A stretch of DNA of 64,000 nt, from positions 310,001 to 374,000 of the forward strand of contig NZ_LMVK01000001.1 in NCBI RefSeq assembly GCF_001541315.1, in the 5' to 3' direction. The notes under the pieces were generated by a model. That model did not search any database. It was not told the DNA's origin and saw only the letters and a list, made by a program, of their open reading frames with translations. Source of the stretch: Agrobacterium tumefaciens str. B6 (GTDB taxonomy: Bacteria > Pseudomonadota > Alphaproteobacteria > Rhizobiales > Rhizobiaceae). Position 1 is the stretch's first letter; the number at the start of each line of letters is the position of its first letter. Shown here piece by piece: positions 1 through 9,866 of the stretch. The position numbers were made by a program, and so were the translations under genes.

Positions 1-723
1 ATGTCCTTCGCTTTGTGGGCGACGGTCGGGGCCATGGCGCAAATTGCCGCCACGTTCCTGCTGGTGCACCTGTTCTCCTTCCGCAACTTTGCAGTGGGAA
101 CGGCCTATTCCCGCACAGAGCCGGCGCAGGCGGCACTGTTCGCGCTTATCTTCATCGGTGAAAGCGTCAATGGCGGCACATTGGCTGCTATCGCCATCTC
201 GGTCGCCGGTGTCATGCTGATTTCGGTGGCACGCACGGAAGTCACGCCCGCTTCCTTCCTGACCTCGATCTTCAGCCGGACGGCGGTCATCGGCCTCGCC
301 TCAGGCGCTTTCTTCGGCCTGTCGTCGGTTGCCTACCGATCGGCATCGCTCGCGCTTGCGCCGAGCCTTCCCGTTCCGGACGCGATGATGCAGGCGGGCT
401 TCACGCTCGTCGTCGTCATCGTCATGCAGACGGTGTCGATGTTCCTGTGGATCATCTGGCGCGAGCGGGAAGAATTGCGGCGTATCGCCAAGGTTTGGAA
501 ACCGTCGCTTGCTGTCGGTTTCGTGGGCGCCACGGCCTCATTCGGCTGGTTCACGGCGATGACCCTGCAGCAGGCCGCCGTGGTGAAGGCGCTGGCGCAG
601 GTGGAGATGCTCTTCGCCTTCGCCTCGACCGTGCTCTTCTTCAAGGAGAAGATCAACCGGCTCGAACTCTCCGGTTGCCTGCTGATTGTGGTGGGTGTGC
701 TGTCGCTTCTGGCATTCGGTTGA
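1..723 (+). CDS. EamA/DMT family inner-membrane transporter, 5' end outside the window
   Basis: Predicted polytopic membrane transporter of the drug/metabolite transporter (EamA) superfamily; the substrate cannot be read from sequence. The 240 visible residues are almost all hydrophobic helices. They include a typical repeat end (SRTEPAQAALFALIFIGE) and a C-terminal half with a charged loop (WREREELRR) followed by AQVEMLFAFASTVLFFKEK, the usual end of an EamA repeat. Family members are about 290-300 residues, so roughly 50-60 N-terminal residues probably lie upstream and the ATG at base 1 is likely internal. A nine-base-pair inverted repeat follows the stop. Confidence 0.8.
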   Translation: MSFALWATVGAMAQIAATFLLVHLFSFRNFAVGTAYSRTEPAQAALFALIFIGESVNGGTLAAIAISVAGVMLISVARTEVTPASFLTSIFSRTAVIGLASGAFFGLSSVAYRSASLALAPSLPVPDAMMQAGFTLVVVIVMQTVSMFLWIIWREREELRRIAKVWKPSLAVGFVGATASFGWFTAMTLQQAAVVKALAQVEMLFAFASTVLFFKEKINRLELSGCLLIVVGVLSLLAFG

Positions 724-732
724 AGGCCTGTC

Positions 733-759
733 GTGGCGGACAGGCTTGCCGTCCGCCAC
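733..759. terminator. Hairpin between convergent DMT gene and argB
   Basis: GTGGCGGAC and GTCCGCCAC form a perfect 9-bp stem around a 9-base loop between two convergent genes. There is no clear U tract, so this is a possible bidirectional terminator only. Confidence 0.4.
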
Positions 760-769
760 CTGAAGCACA

Positions 770-1654
770 TCAGGGCACGATGAGCGTGCCGGCGCCTTCC
801 GTGAAGATTTCCAGAAGGACGGAATGGGGCGTCTTGCCGTTGAGGATCACCACGCCCTGAACACCGGCCTTGATGGCGTCGATGCAGGTCTCGACCTTCG
901 GGATCATGCCACCGGAAATCGTGCCGTCCTTGATGAGCGCACGCGCCTGCGAGACGGTGAGTTCCTTGATGAGTTCCTTGTTCTTGTCGAGAACGCCGGG
1001 AACGTCGGTGAGAAACAGCAGACGCGAGGCGTGAAGCGCGCCCGCAATCGCGCCGGCGAAGGTATCGGCGTTGATATTGTAGGTGGCGCCATCGCGGCCA
1101 GGCGCGACCGGGGCGATGACCGGGATCATTTCCGACTTGGCGAGCAGGTCGAGCAGGGTGCGGTCGACTTCGGTGACTTCGCCGACGAAGCCGAGATCGA
1201 GCACACGTTCGATATTGCTGTCAGGATCGATGACGGTCTTTTTCGCCTTTTCGGCGAAGACCATGTTACCGTCCTTGCCGCACAGGCCGATCGCCCATTC
1301 ACCCGTCTGGTTGATGAGGGCGACGATTTCCTTGTTGATCGATCCGGCCAGAACCATTTCGACGATCTCGACCGTCTTGGCGTCGGTAACGCGAAGGCCG
1401 CCCTCGAACTTCGATTCGATGCCCATCTTGGTCAGCATCGCGCCGATCTGCGGGCCGCCGCCATGCACGACGATCGGGTTTATGCCTGATTGCTTCAACA
1501 GCGCGATGTCTTCCGCGAAAGCCTTGCCGAGTGTGGAATCCCCCATGGCGTGGCCGCCATATTTCACCACGATGGTCTTGTTCTCGTATTTCTGCATAAA
1601 AGGCAGAGCCTGTGCGAGCAGCCGCGCCTGAGTTTCGCTTTCGGAAGACGTCAT
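770..1654 (-). CDS. argB: Acetylglutamate kinase
   Basis: Phosphorylates N-acetyl-L-glutamate with ATP, the second step of arginine biosynthesis, in the cytoplasm. The 294-residue length is normal for the amino acid kinase family. Visible motifs are the N-terminal phosphate-binding stretch [11 protein letters not shown] (about residues 28-38), [10 protein letters not shown] (about 62-71) for acetylglutamate binding, the [12 protein letters not shown] nucleotide-binding segment, and [18 protein letters not shown] near the C-terminus. In rhizobia argB often follows engB; here a small plus-strand gene sits between them. argD and argF lie about 51 kb away in the same window. Confidence 0.97.
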   Translation of the reverse strand: MTSSESETQARLLAQALPFMQKYENKTIVVKYGGHAMGDSTLGKAFAEDIALLKQSGINPIVVHGGGPQIGAMLTKMGIESKFEGGLRVTDAKTVEIVEMVLAGSINKEIVALINQTGEWAIGLCGKDGNMVFAEKAKKTVIDPDSNIERVLDLGFVGEVTEVDRTLLDLLAKSEMIPVIAPVAPGRDGATYNINADTFAGAIAGALHASRLLFLTDVPGVLDKNKELIKELTVSQARALIKDGTISGGMIPKVETCIDAIKAGVQGVVILNGKTPHSVLLEIFTEGAGTLIVP

Positions 1655-1925
1655 CTAAAAACCTCGGTCTGTGGTTGCGGCTGTTGAGAGCCTGTCACCG
1701 CTCTAAAGCAAGTCTTTGACGGATGAAATAACCTCTCGGCCTTATTGTGTCGGCAGCAGTCAAATTTCTTTTTTTTGGCGTTCCGGGCCCTGTAATGCGA
1801 TTGACATAAAGGCCCAATGGGACCAGCCTTGCAGGGGAAAGGGGAGGGGTTAATTCAGGGCGACAGAAGATGTCGCGCGCCGCGCAAGCGATGCTGACCT
1901 GAACGACCGAGGAGCGAGAGGCCAC

Positions 1926-2303
1926 ATGACGGCACCCGATCGAGACAAGCAAAGCGGTTTGCGGGACGAAGTCCTTGCGGGCGAATATGTGCTGGGTGCC
2001 TTGCCGCCGGAAAGCATGGCGGAGCTTGCCAAACGCATCAAACGTGACCGCCAGTTCGCGGCCATGGTCAGGCGCTGGCGGGACAATCTGGCGGAAACCG
2101 AAAACCGCGAAAATGCGACCGTCGCCGCGCCGCTGGAACGGGATCCAAACCGCTCCGGCCTGCCATTCAGGAGCCAGCCGCTGCGCGGTGGCAGCATGTT
2201 CGCAGCCATGCTTTCGGAGGTCTGGCATTCGGTGCGCTTCTGGCGTCTTCTGGCACTGACGGCGATGCTGTGGACCGCCGTTCTGCTTTTCACTATCGCC
2301 TGA
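1926..2303 (+). CDS. Short RskA-like anti-sigma factor N-domain with one membrane helix
   Basis: A 125-residue protein. Its first part (LAGEYVLGALPPESMAELAKRIKRD, then FAAMVRRWRDNLAE) resembles the cytosolic N-terminal domain of RskA/ChrR-type anti-sigma factors, which hold an ECF sigma factor at the membrane. A single hydrophobic helix (FWRLLALTAMLWTAVLLFTIA, about residues 103-125) runs to the last residue, so the usual extracytoplasmic C-terminal domain is absent; family members are about twice as long. No ECF sigma gene is adjacent, although these pairs are usually cotranscribed. It may be a minimal anti-sigma factor, a degraded remnant or an unrelated regulator. The ATG lies after a purine-rich AGGAGCGAGAGG stretch. 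Confidence 0.6.
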   Translation: MTAPDRDKQSGLRDEVLAGEYVLGALPPESMAELAKRIKRDRQFAAMVRRWRDNLAETENRENATVAAPLERDPNRSGLPFRSQPLRGGSMFAAMLSEVWHSVRFWRLLALTAMLWTAVLLFTIA

Positions 2304-2315
2304 GGGGCGCGCCTC

Positions 2316-2969
2316 TCAAAGGGAGATCGTTCTGACGATCTCGGCCCGCAGGCTATCCAGCCCGAATGATTTTTCCGAGGACGTGGCGAGAACTTCCGGA
2401 TAGGCGGCAGGGCGCTTGCGGATTTTTTCCAGCGTTTCGCCGATCAGCCGCGGAACGCCGACATCCTTGATCTTGTCCGTCTTCGTCAGCACGATCTGGT
2501 AGGACACGGCGGCCTTGTCGAGCAGGGTCAGAACCTCCTCGTCATTCTTTTTCACGCCATGGCGGGAATCGATCAGCACGTAAACGCGCTTCAGCGTCGC
2601 ACGGCCGCGCAGATAATCGAAGACAAGCTTCGTCCAGGCGTCAACATGATCCTTGGGGGCCTGCGCATAACCGTAACCGGGCATGTCGACCAGCGCCATC
2701 GGCGGCAGGTCGCCCGCTTCGCCGGAATAACCATCCGGAACGAAGTAGTTGAGTTCCTGCGTGCGTCCGGGCGTGTTGGACGTGCGGGCAAGCCCCTTGT
2801 GGCCCACCAGCGCATTGATGAGCGAGGACTTGCCGACATTCGAACGACCGGCGAAGGCAATCTCCGGCGGGCCTTCGGGCGGCAGGAATTTCATTGCGGG
2901 AACGCCGCGAATGAAAATCCAGGGTCGCCCGAACAGGGGCTTTTCGGTTGCCGTGCCGGTCTCACTCAT
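2316..2969 (-). CDS. engB: Ribosome biogenesis GTP-binding protein EngB (YsxC/YihA)
   Basis: Essential TRAFAC-class GTPase for late assembly of the large ribosomal subunit. The 217 residues carry G1 GRSNVGKS (41-48), the switch stretch [10 protein letters not shown]3 DMPGYG (95-100), G4 TKTD (162-165) and a G5-like SSEK. Its ATG overlaps the yidC stop in an ATGA, so it is probably translationally coupled to yidC. Confidence 0.96.
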   Translation of the reverse strand: MSETGTATEKPLFGRPWIFIRGVPAMKFLPPEGPPEIAFAGRSNVGKSSLINALVGHKGLARTSNTPGRTQELNYFVPDGYSGEAGDLPPMALVDMPGYGYAQAPKDHVDAWTKLVFDYLRGRATLKRVYVLIDSRHGVKKNDEEVLTLLDKAAVSYQIVLTKTDKIKDVGVPRLIGETLEKIRKRPAAYPEVLATSSEKSFGLDSLRAEIVRTISL

Positions 2970-4774
2970 TTCGATTGCACCGGCTTTCGCTTGAACAGCC
3001 CCTTGATATTATCGAACAGCTCGATCTTGGCGCCCTGGCGCTTCATGATGACGGCCTGCTGGGTGATGGAGAGCGTATTGTTCCATGCCCAGTAGATGAC
3101 CAGACCGGCCGGGAAGGAGGCCAGCATGAAGGTGAAGATCAGCGGCATCCAGTTGAAGATCATTGCCTGCGTCGGATCGGGCGGCGTCGGGTTCATGCGC
3201 ATCTGCAGGAACATGGTGATGCCCATGACCAGCGGCCAGACGCCGATCATCAGGAAATGCGGCACGTCGTAAGGCAGAAGGCCGAACAGGTTGAAGAGCG
3301 ATGTCGGATCGGGCGCGGAAAGGTCGTGAATCCAGCCGAAGAACGGTGCATGCCGCATTTCGATGGTGACGTAGATGACCTTGTAGAGCGCGAAGAAGAC
3401 CGGAATCTGCAGAAGCATCGGCCAGCAGCCGGCAACCGGATTGATCTTCTCTTCCTTGTAGAGCTGCATCATCGCCTGCTGCATGGCCATGCGGTCATCG
3501 CCATGCTTGGCCTTCAGCTCCTCCATCTTCGGCTGCACGCGCTTCATGTTCGCCATGGAAGCATATTGCTTGCTGGCGAGCGGGAAGAAGAGCGCCTTGA
3601 CGACGATGGTGGTGAGCAGGATGGCCACGCCGAAATTGCCAAAATAACGGAAGAAGAAATCCATCATTTTGAACATCGGCTTGGTGATGAAGTAGAACCA
3701 GCCCCAGTCGATCAGAAGGTCGAACTTCGGAATGGAATATTCTTTTTCATAGCGGTCGACCAGCGGCACTTCCTTGGCGCCGGCGAAGACAAGGCTCTTC
3801 AGCTCGATGGACTGGCCGGGCTCGACCGTCATCGTGTCGCTCTTGAAATCCGCCTGATAGCTCGGCTGATTGCCGGTGATATGCGAAAAGCGGGTTTCGA
3901 ACGGCGTTGTCTGCGGCGGAACGATGGCAGCAGCCCAATATTTGTCAGTAATGCCGAGCCAGCCGCCGGTTGCCTTGGCAATAGTTACCGGTGCTTCTTC
4001 AACATCCTTGTATTTTTCTTCCGTCAGGCTGCCGTCTTTGCCCGAAACGCCGAGAAAGCCTTCATGGATGACGAAGACGGGCGGGATGGCCGGCTTGTTG
4101 TTGCGCGTCACGCGGCCATAGGTGGCGAAGGAGACCGCAGCCTGTCCCGGGTTCTCGACCTTGTCGGCGACCGAGATCATGTAATGCTCGTCGATCGAAA
4201 TCGTACGGGAGAAAATCACGCCCTTGGAATTGGTGTAGGTGAGGGTGACCGGGGTGGTTTCCGTCAGCTTCTCGCCGCTTGCCAGCGTCCAGACGGTGGT
4301 CGGACCGGGAACGCCGCCGACTTCCTGTGCAGCAACAAAACCGAGTTCGGTGAAGTAGCCGTCCTTGGTGTCGGAGGGCGAGAACAGCGTGATGATCGGG
4401 CTCGAGTCATCAACGGTCTCATGGTAATCCTTGAGCCGGATGTCATCGAAACGGGCGCCGGCGAGATTGATCGAACCGGCGATGGCGTTGGTGTCGATGG
4501 CCACACGCTGGGTTCTTGCAATTGACTCTTCACGGGTCGCCGTTGCGGCGGTCTGCGGCGAAGAGGCGGGCGGGGTGCCTTCGACGGCTGCACCCGGCGC
4601 GGCACCGGGTGCCGGCTGCTGTTGCTGCGTCGTCTGCTGCTGCTGCGCCTGGCGGGCCTCTTCGGCGCGGCGCTGCTGCTCGATACGCGGATTCATGTAA
4701 AGGAATTGCCAGGCGAGGACGATGACAACCGAAAGGGCTATCGCGATGAAGTAATTGCGGTTCTTTTCCATCAT
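2966..4774 (-). CDS. yidC: Membrane protein insertase YidC
   Basis: Inner-membrane insertase/chaperone for Sec-dependent and independent membrane proteins. It has 602 residues: an N-terminal anchor (about 7-24), a Gln/Pro/Ala-rich linker (about 40-75), a large periplasmic P1 domain, then the conserved helical core. The core includes [25 protein letters not shown], a cytoplasmic hairpin ([16 protein letters not shown]) and a C-terminal KRKP tail. The low-complexity Q-rich linker is in frame and typical of Gram-negative YidC. It overlaps rnpA upstream and engB downstream by four bases each, giving a tightly coupled operon. Confidence 0.97.
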   Translation of the reverse strand: MMEKNRNYFIAIALSVVIVLAWQFLYMNPRIEQQRRAEEARQAQQQQTTQQQQPAPGAAPGAAVEGTPPASSPQTAATATREESIARTQRVAIDTNAIAGSINLAGARFDDIRLKDYHETVDDSSPIITLFSPSDTKDGYFTELGFVAAQEVGGVPGPTTVWTLASGEKLTETTPVTLTYTNSKGVIFSRTISIDEHYMISVADKVENPGQAAVSFATYGRVTRNNKPAIPPVFVIHEGFLGVSGKDGSLTEEKYKDVEEAPVTIAKATGGWLGITDKYWAAAIVPPQTTPFETRFSHITGNQPSYQADFKSDTMTVEPGQSIELKSLVFAGAKEVPLVDRYEKEYSIPKFDLLIDWGWFYFITKPMFKMMDFFFRYFGNFGVAILLTTIVVKALFFPLASKQYASMANMKRVQPKMEELKAKHGDDRMAMQQAMMQLYKEEKINPVAGCWPMLLQIPVFFALYKVIYVTIEMRHAPFFGWIHDLSAPDPTSLFNLFGLLPYDVPHFLMIGVWPLVMGITMFLQMRMNPTPPDPTQAMIFNWMPLIFTFMLASFPAGLVIYWAWNNTLSITQQAVIMKRQGAKIELFDNIKGLFKRKPVQSK

Positions 4775-5154
4775 TCTTTCCTGGAGCGGGTCTCCTGGGA
4801 CCGTTTCGGTTTCGCCGTTCCTTCAATGCGCTCGGCAAGGAGAGACTGAAGTTTCGGGAAGGCTGTATCGAGCACATCCCTGCGGGCGACAATCACATAG
4901 TCATGACCGGGCTTCATTGCGACCCCGGCAGAAAGCCTGACGGCTTCCCTGAGACGGCGGCGCATGCGATTTCGCTCGACCGCGTTGCCTTGTCTTTTTG
5001 TTACGGTAAAACCGACGCGAGGCTCGGTTTCCGGGGCTTTCCGGTCAAGCACTTCCAGAAGAAAGGTGCTTCCCCGCCGTTTTTCCCCCGCCTGAACGGC
5101 AAGAAACTCCGACCGGTTTTTAAGCCGGCCGGGGTGTTTTTCAGTCTTGCTCAT
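4771..5154 (-). CDS. rnpA: Ribonuclease P protein component
   Basis: Protein subunit of RNase P, which matures the 5' ends of tRNAs together with the M1 RNA. I place the start at the ATG at 5154 (127 residues), because the protein then begins [20 protein letters not shown], the normal N-terminus; an upstream in-frame start would add 12 atypical residues. The basic RNR motif of the family is present as [13 protein letters not shown] (about 60-75), followed by GHDYVIVAR. It sits between rpmH and yidC, the classical bacterial order, and overlaps yidC by ATGA. Confidence 0.93.
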   Translation of the reverse strand: MSKTEKHPGRLKNRSEFLAVQAGEKRRGSTFLLEVLDRKAPETEPRVGFTVTKRQGNAVERNRMRRRLREAVRLSAGVAMKPGHDYVIVARRDVLDTAFPKLQSLLAERIEGTAKPKRSQETRSRKE

Positions 5155-5190
5155 GTGCCCACGACTTTCATCGGGCCACAGGCTCGGCAA

Positions 5191-5328
5191 TTAAGCCGAC
5201 AGACGTGCGCGGCCGCGCGCACGGCGGGCTGCGAGAACCTTGCGGCCGCCGGCGGTAGCCATGCGGGCACGGAAACCATGACGACGCTTGCGAACAAGCT
5301 TGGACGGTTGGTAAGTACGCTTCGACAT
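5191..5328 (-). CDS. rpmH: 50S ribosomal protein L34
   Basis: A 45-residue, very basic protein of the large ribosomal subunit. The start is [19 protein letters not shown] and the end GRARLSA, which is essentially the family consensus at normal length. The stop is 36 bases upstream of the rnpA ATG on the same strand, the usual rpmH-rnpA arrangement. A good sigma-70 promoter lies about 120 bases upstream. Confidence 0.97.
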   Translation of the reverse strand: MSKRTYQPSKLVRKRRHGFRARMATAGGRKVLAARRARGRARLSA

Positions 5329-5445
5329 TTATTTAATACCGCGGTGTGCGGCCCTTCTTGAATTTGCAATTATTTGCAAGAGCGTTTCGTTTTTTGCACG
5401 GCTAACCCCGCCTGGGCGAGCTTTCAATGGCCGAGCGTGCGCGGC

Positions 5446-5474
5446 TTATAAGGGCATAGGCCGAGCAAAGTCAA
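5446..5474 (-). promoter_or_regulatory. Predicted sigma-70 promoter of the rpmH operon
   Basis: Reading the minus strand, TTGACT (5474-5469) is followed after exactly 17 bases by TTATAA (5451-5446). This leaves a leader of about 110 bases before rpmH and is the only strong promoter I see for rpmH-rnpA-yidC-engB. Confidence 0.7.
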
Positions 5475-5679
5475 TTGCCGAAGGGGTTTTCGCGGTTCAC
5501 CTTTTGCGGAAAACGCACCGCAATCTCCTTCGCCGACTGCCTATAGAGGCTGATTCCGACGCGCAATCGATAAAATCCGAAATTCTTTCTTAACGCCGCA
5601 TTGATAAATCTTGTGACGCGAAAAGTTATGCCAGCTTCCCATTTTCATTGCGCGGCTGGTTTTTGTTGGGGGAACGAAA
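5475..5679. other. Intergenic region between the divergent rpmH operon and chemoreceptor gene
   Basis: No convincing coding sequence or RNA was found. The half nearest the chemoreceptor gene is AT-rich and presumably carries its promoter. Its SD-like GGGGGAA (about 5669-5675) precedes the TTG start at 5680. Confidence 0.5.
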
Positions 5680-7728
5680 TTGAGAATTCGCGGTCGTATC
5701 AATCTACTTGTCGGGCTTATGAGCCTTGTTGCCTGCACCATCGGCGGGCTGTCCATCTATGCGATCAACGAATTCCGGGTCCGGTCGCATCATTTCGAGG
5801 AAGCTGCCGAAAGGGCCTACAAGGGTGAGGCGCTTAACCGTCTGGTGACGGCGGTCGTCATGGAGGCGCGTGGTGTCTATGCGGCAGCCGATGTGGCCGC
5901 AGCCACCCCCTTTGCCGACGGCATGGTCAAAAACCTCGATGCCATGGAAAAGCTGATTGCCAGCTGGGCTCCGCTCGTGCCGGCGGAACAGCGGGCGAGT
6001 TTCGACAAGCTTGTCGGCCGGTCCAAGGAATTCCGGACCTTCCGTCTGGAGACTGTCCGACTGGCGAAGGAGAGCGGGCCGCAGGCAGCCGCCCAGCAGG
6101 GCAACAATGAGGCGAACCGCGCCAACCGCAAGGCCTATCAGGCGGAGATCGATGGTGTCGTGAAAAACGACATTGCCGAACTGGAAGTCGTAAAGGCAGG
6201 AATGGATTCTTTCAGCACCGCCATATTCTGGGCGATCGTCGCGGTGACGGTTGCAGGTGTCGGCGCGGGAGCCGCCTTCGGTCTCTACATCGGAACGCGG
6301 CAGCTCAGCGCGCCCATCCGCCGGGTTTCGCAGGTGATGAATGCGGTGGCCGATGGAAATCTGGACGCGGAAGTCCCCTATCTCGGCCGCAACGACGAGA
6401 TCGGCGAAATGGCTGCCGCCGTCGAGGTCTTCAAGAACAACGGCCGCGAGGTGCGCCGCATGAATGCGCAGGAGACCGCCATGCGCGCCAAGAGCGACGA
6501 CCTGCAGGCCGGCATGGCCGTCGTCGTCGACGCTGCGGCCCAGGGCGATTTCAGCCGCCGCATCAACAAGGATTATGGCGACGAAAACCTCAATCGTTTC
6601 GCCGCGACGATCAATTCGCTCCTCACGGGGGTCCATAACGGCGTATCCGAGACCAGCCGCGTCATTGAAGGTCTGGCGCGGGGTGATCTGACGGAGAGGA
6701 TGGACGGCGAGTTCCGCGGCGTGTTCGGCGAACTCCAGGAGAACGTCAACCAGACGCTGACCAAGCTGCGCGAGACAATGAGGGAGGTGCGCGGCAGCAC
6801 GGAAGGCATCAGCGGCAACGCAAGCGAACTGCGCTCGGCGGCCGACGACCTGTCGAAGCGGACGGAACAGCAGGCTGCGGCGCTGGAGGAAACCTCCGCC
6901 GCACTGGACGAAATCACCGCCGTCGTCCGCAATTCCACCGACCGTGCGCAGGAAGCCAGCGCCATGGTTGCCGAAACCAAGCAGAAGACGGAGGAATCCG
7001 CCAGTGTCGTGCGCGATGCCGTCTCCGCCATGGATCGCATCGAGCATGCCTCGCGTGAAATCAGCCAGATCATCAACGTCATTGACGAGATCGCCTTCCA
7101 GACGAACCTTCTCGCGCTGAACGCAGGCGTGGAAGCGGCACGTGCCGGCGAGGCCGGCAAGGGCTTCGCCGTCGTCGCGCAGGAAGTGCGGGAACTGGCG
7201 CAGCGTTCCGCAACGGCTGCGAAGGACATCAAGGCGCTGATCACCAAATCCGGCCAGGAGGTCGGACGCGGCGTGTCGCTGGTGCAGAAAACCGGCAGCG
7301 CACTGAGCGAGATCGAGACCCGCGTTCTGGCGATCAATGAGCACATCCATTCGATCGCCACGGCGGCCAGGGAGCAGTCCACCGGTCTGCACGAGGTGAA
7401 TACCGCCATCAACCAGATGGATCAGGTGACGCAGCGCAATGCTGCCATGGTGGAGGAGACCTCGGCCGCAACCCACAAGCTGAGCAGCGAGGCGGATCAT
7501 CTCGTGACGCTGGTGACTCGTTTCAATGTTGGCGCCGAAAATGTGCAGCACAGCCACCGTTTCGAGCAGCCCGCAAGACCGGTAACGGCATCCACCGGAC
7601 CGGTTGCGGTCTCCGGCAGGACGGCGGCGGTGGCGTCCCCGGCCCGCAAATTGATGAACAGCGTCAGTCGTGCACTCAATGCCCAGCCCGCTGCAGCACC
7701 GGCGCATGGCGACTGGCAGGAATTCTAG
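5680..7728 (+). CDS. Methyl-accepting chemotaxis protein with a C-terminal pentapeptide
   Basis: Transmembrane chemoreceptor feeding CheA/CheW; the ligand is unknown. Of 682 residues, there is a first membrane helix (about 8-30), a predicted helical periplasmic sensor (about 31-180), a second helix (about 185-208) and a HAMP domain beginning [17 protein letters not shown] second HAMP-like stretch ([24 protein letters not shown]) and a methylated helix bundle follow. The kinase-control hairpin contains [33 protein letters not shown] in two contiguous blocks. The last five residues, DWQEF, match the W-x-x-F tether that binds CheR/CheB in other bacteria. The start is TTG after a GGGGGAA Shine-Dalgarno. 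No che genes are nearby. Confidence 0.95.
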   Translation: MRIRGRINLLVGLMSLVACTIGGLSIYAINEFRVRSHHFEEAAERAYKGEALNRLVTAVVMEARGVYAAADVAAATPFADGMVKNLDAMEKLIASWAPLVPAEQRASFDKLVGRSKEFRTFRLETVRLAKESGPQAAAQQGNNEANRANRKAYQAEIDGVVKNDIAELEVVKAGMDSFSTAIFWAIVAVTVAGVGAGAAFGLYIGTRQLSAPIRRVSQVMNAVADGNLDAEVPYLGRNDEIGEMAAAVEVFKNNGREVRRMNAQETAMRAKSDDLQAGMAVVVDAAAQGDFSRRINKDYGDENLNRFAATINSLLTGVHNGVSETSRVIEGLARGDLTERMDGEFRGVFGELQENVNQTLTKLRETMREVRGSTEGISGNASELRSAADDLSKRTEQQAAALEETSAALDEITAVVRNSTDRAQEASAMVAETKQKTEESASVVRDAVSAMDRIEHASREISQIINVIDEIAFQTNLLALNAGVEAARAGEAGKGFAVVAQEVRELAQRSATAAKDIKALITKSGQEVGRGVSLVQKTGSALSEIETRVLAINEHIHSIATAAREQSTGLHEVNTAINQMDQVTQRNAAMVEETSAATHKLSSEADHLVTLVTRFNVGAENVQHSHRFEQPARPVTASTGPVAVSGRTAAVASPARKLMNSVSRALNAQPAAAPAHGDWQEF

Positions 7729-7766
7729 GCGACCTGCAGTTCCGCTTCAAACAGGCTTACGCTGCG

Positions 7767-7798
7767 AACGCCGCCCTTTTCGGGCGGCGTTTGTTTTC
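7767..7798 (+). terminator. Intrinsic terminator after the chemoreceptor gene
   Basis: AACGCCGCCC and GGGCGGCGTT form a 10-bp GC-rich stem with a five-base loop, followed by TGTTTT. It lies 38 bases after the chemoreceptor stop. Confidence 0.85.
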
Positions 7799-7945
7799 CG
7801 GCAATGAAAACGTTTGTTTTGCAGCGCATTGGAAAAATATCCATTAGGTCCTATTATCGTCGCTGCATATAAACCGAGCCGTTCCACGCAAGCAGCGGCG
7901 CGCATACAGGATCATGGCCCGGTGTTTTCTAAAGGCGTAGACAGC

Positions 7946-9397
7946 TTGGACCGCACGCAAGACGATCCGGTGCACTGCATGCCGGGATTGACCGCCGGTC
8001 TTTCCGGACGGCTGCTGCTGCTCACGGTCATTTTCGTGATGATCGCCGAAGTGCTGATCTTCGTGCCTTCCGTCGCCAATATGCGTCTTTCCTGGCTGCA
8101 GGACCGTCTGAATACGGCCGCCGCCGCCGGCGCGGTGATTGATGGCCTGCAGGCCGAACTGCCGCGAAGCGTGCAGAACGACACGCTGATGGCAACCGGG
8201 GCAAAGCTTATCGCGCTGCGAAAGGACGGCACCTCGCGCCTGCTCGCAGTGGCGGAAACACCGCCCGGTGTCGACGAGCAATATGATCTTTCCGATGTTT
8301 CGCAGGTGGCGGCGGTGCGGGATGCCTTCTCCACCCTGCTGTTCGGCGGCAACCGCGTCATCCGCGTCTTCGATGTGGTGGGCGACAGCGATACCATCAT
8401 CGAACTGGTGCTGGGCGAAAACAAGCTGCGGGCGGCGATGCTTGCCTATGCCCGCAACGTTTTCCTGATTTCCATCGTCCTGTCGCTGATCACGGCCGGC
8501 CTGATATTCATCTCCATCAACCGCATCATGATCCGGCCGATACGCCGGCTGACGCTCGGCATGCAGAATTTCTCCGAGGATCCAGGCAATCCCGAGCGGA
8601 TTTTCGTGCCCGAGGAGGGGACGGACGAACTGTCGGTTGCGGGCCGCCATCTTGCGGATATGCAGACCGAACTGCAGAAAACCCTGCGCCAGCAGAAGAA
8701 CCTTGTGGATCTCGGCCTTGCGGTGTCGAAGATCAACCATGACATGCGCAACATCCTCTCCTCCGCGCAGCTGATGTCCGACCGGCTTGTGGATGCCAAG
8801 GACCCGATGGTCAGGAGCTTCGCGCCGAAACTGCTACGCACCATCGACCGCGCCGTGGCCTATACGGGCGAGGTTCTAGCCTATGGCCAGGCGACCGAAG
8901 GCGCGCCGAAACGCAAGATGGTGCAGTTGAGCCTTCTGGTGCGGGACGTACGCGACATTCTGGCGCTCGATCCCGACAGCGGTATCGAGTTTCACGACAG
9001 CGTCCCCCCGGATCTCACGATCGATGCGGATTCCGAACAGCTTTTCCGGGTCATCCATAATCTCTGTCGCAATGCCGTCCAGGCTCTGCAGTCCGATGCC
9101 ACAAATGCCGCGCCGAGGCACCTTTCCATCCTGGCCCAGAGAGCCGGCAGCGTCGTCAGCATCGTCATCGACGACAATGGGCCGGGAATGCCGCGCAAGG
9201 CCAAGGAGAACCTGTTTTCCGCTTTCCGGGGTTCGGCCCGCTCCGGCGGCACGGGCCTCGGGCTGGTCATTGCCCGCGAACTCGTGCTCGCCCATGGCGG
9301 CACCATCGCGCTCGTCGAAAAGCCCGGTCCCGGCACGCAGTTCCGCATTGAAATCGCCGACCGCGCCGCCTCCGTGCAGGCCGCCAGAACCGCCTGA
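7946..9397 (+). CDS. Orphan two-component sensor histidine kinase
   Basis: Membrane-bound sensor kinase; signal and partner are unknown. A first hydrophobic helix (LLLLTVIFVMIAEVLIFVPS) precedes a periplasmic segment of about 120 residues. A second helix (FLISIVLSLITAGLIFISI) and a HAMP-like linker (RIMIRPIRRLTLGMQNF) follow. The phosphoacceptor box is KINHDMRNILSSAQL; the ATPase domain has HNLCRNAVQAL (N box), DDNGPGM (G1) and GTGLGLVIAREL (G2). The start is uncertain: I chose TTG 7946, which has AAAGG upstream, over ATG 7979, which lacks one; both keep the first helix. No response regulator gene is adjacent. Confidence 0.9.
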   Translation: MDRTQDDPVHCMPGLTAGLSGRLLLLTVIFVMIAEVLIFVPSVANMRLSWLQDRLNTAAAAGAVIDGLQAELPRSVQNDTLMATGAKLIALRKDGTSRLLAVAETPPGVDEQYDLSDVSQVAAVRDAFSTLLFGGNRVIRVFDVVGDSDTIIELVLGENKLRAAMLAYARNVFLISIVLSLITAGLIFISINRIMIRPIRRLTLGMQNFSEDPGNPERIFVPEEGTDELSVAGRHLADMQTELQKTLRQQKNLVDLGLAVSKINHDMRNILSSAQLMSDRLVDAKDPMVRSFAPKLLRTIDRAVAYTGEVLAYGQATEGAPKRKMVQLSLLVRDVRDILALDPDSGIEFHDSVPPDLTIDADSEQLFRVIHNLCRNAVQALQSDATNAAPRHLSILAQRAGSVVSIVIDDNGPGMPRKAKENLFSAFRGSARSGGTGLGLVIARELVLAHGGTIALVEKPGPGTQFRIEIADRAASVQAARTA

Positions 9398-9614
9398 AAA
9401 ACCCGCACCGCAGCAGGCCCGTGAAATCATTATCTCCGCCGGAATGGACATGGTCTCAGGCCCGTGGAAAATGAGGCGCATGGAATTTTCAATATAATCA
9501 ACAGGATACAGGAATTGCTGCGGAAAAATGACAATTTCCAAACGAAATCGCTTGCATTCGGAATGAGGACGTTTTAGAGGATCGCCACGCCACCGGAAAC
9601 GACCGGAACGGCAC

Positions 9615-9691
9615 GCACCCGTAGCTCAGCTGGATAGAGCACCAGACTACGAATCTGGGGGTCAGGAGTTCGAATCTCTTCGGGTGCGCCA
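9615..9691 (+). tRNA. tRNA-Arg (ACG)
   Basis: A 77-base cloverleaf: acceptor GCACCCG/CGGGTGC, D arm GCTC-AGCTGGATA-GAGC, anticodon stem CCAGA/TCTGG with loop CTACGAA (anticodon ACG), and a T arm with GTTCGAAT. CCA is encoded. A34 would need deamination to inosine by TadA to read CGN codons. There is no integrase or repeated 3' end nearby. Confidence 0.97.
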
Positions 9692-9866
9692 TTTCCTTTC
9701 CTAAAAACAGGTCCTGAAACACGCGATGTTTCTCGCTCGCCATGTGGCTTGAAACGGTAAGTCCGTTCCGCCAGATGCTTCGGCCGCTGCGACACCCGGC
9801 AGGACCGAACGAATTCCGAACCTTCCGAATATATGTTAAAATCATCCGGTCATCAGATGGCCCGGG

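Noticed and set aside
2948-4525. 525-residue plus-strand open frame
   Set aside because: It lies antisense to yidC and engB, is rich in His/Arg/Glu/Asp of the kind produced by reading GC-rich genes backwards, and has no motif or ribosome site.
4530-4720. Gln-codon-rich stretch in yidC suggesting a repeat
   Set aside because: It is the low-complexity periplasmic linker found in YidC proteins and is in frame; no tandem nucleotide repeat unit of fixed length is present.
5704-7707. 667-residue minus-strand open frame
   Set aside because: It covers the chemoreceptor gene exactly in antisense; the chemoreceptor translation has clear HAMP and signalling motifs.
9615-9691. tRNA genes as possible integration sites
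   Set aside because: None of the three tRNAs has an integrase, a duplicated 3' end or a foreign-looking flank.
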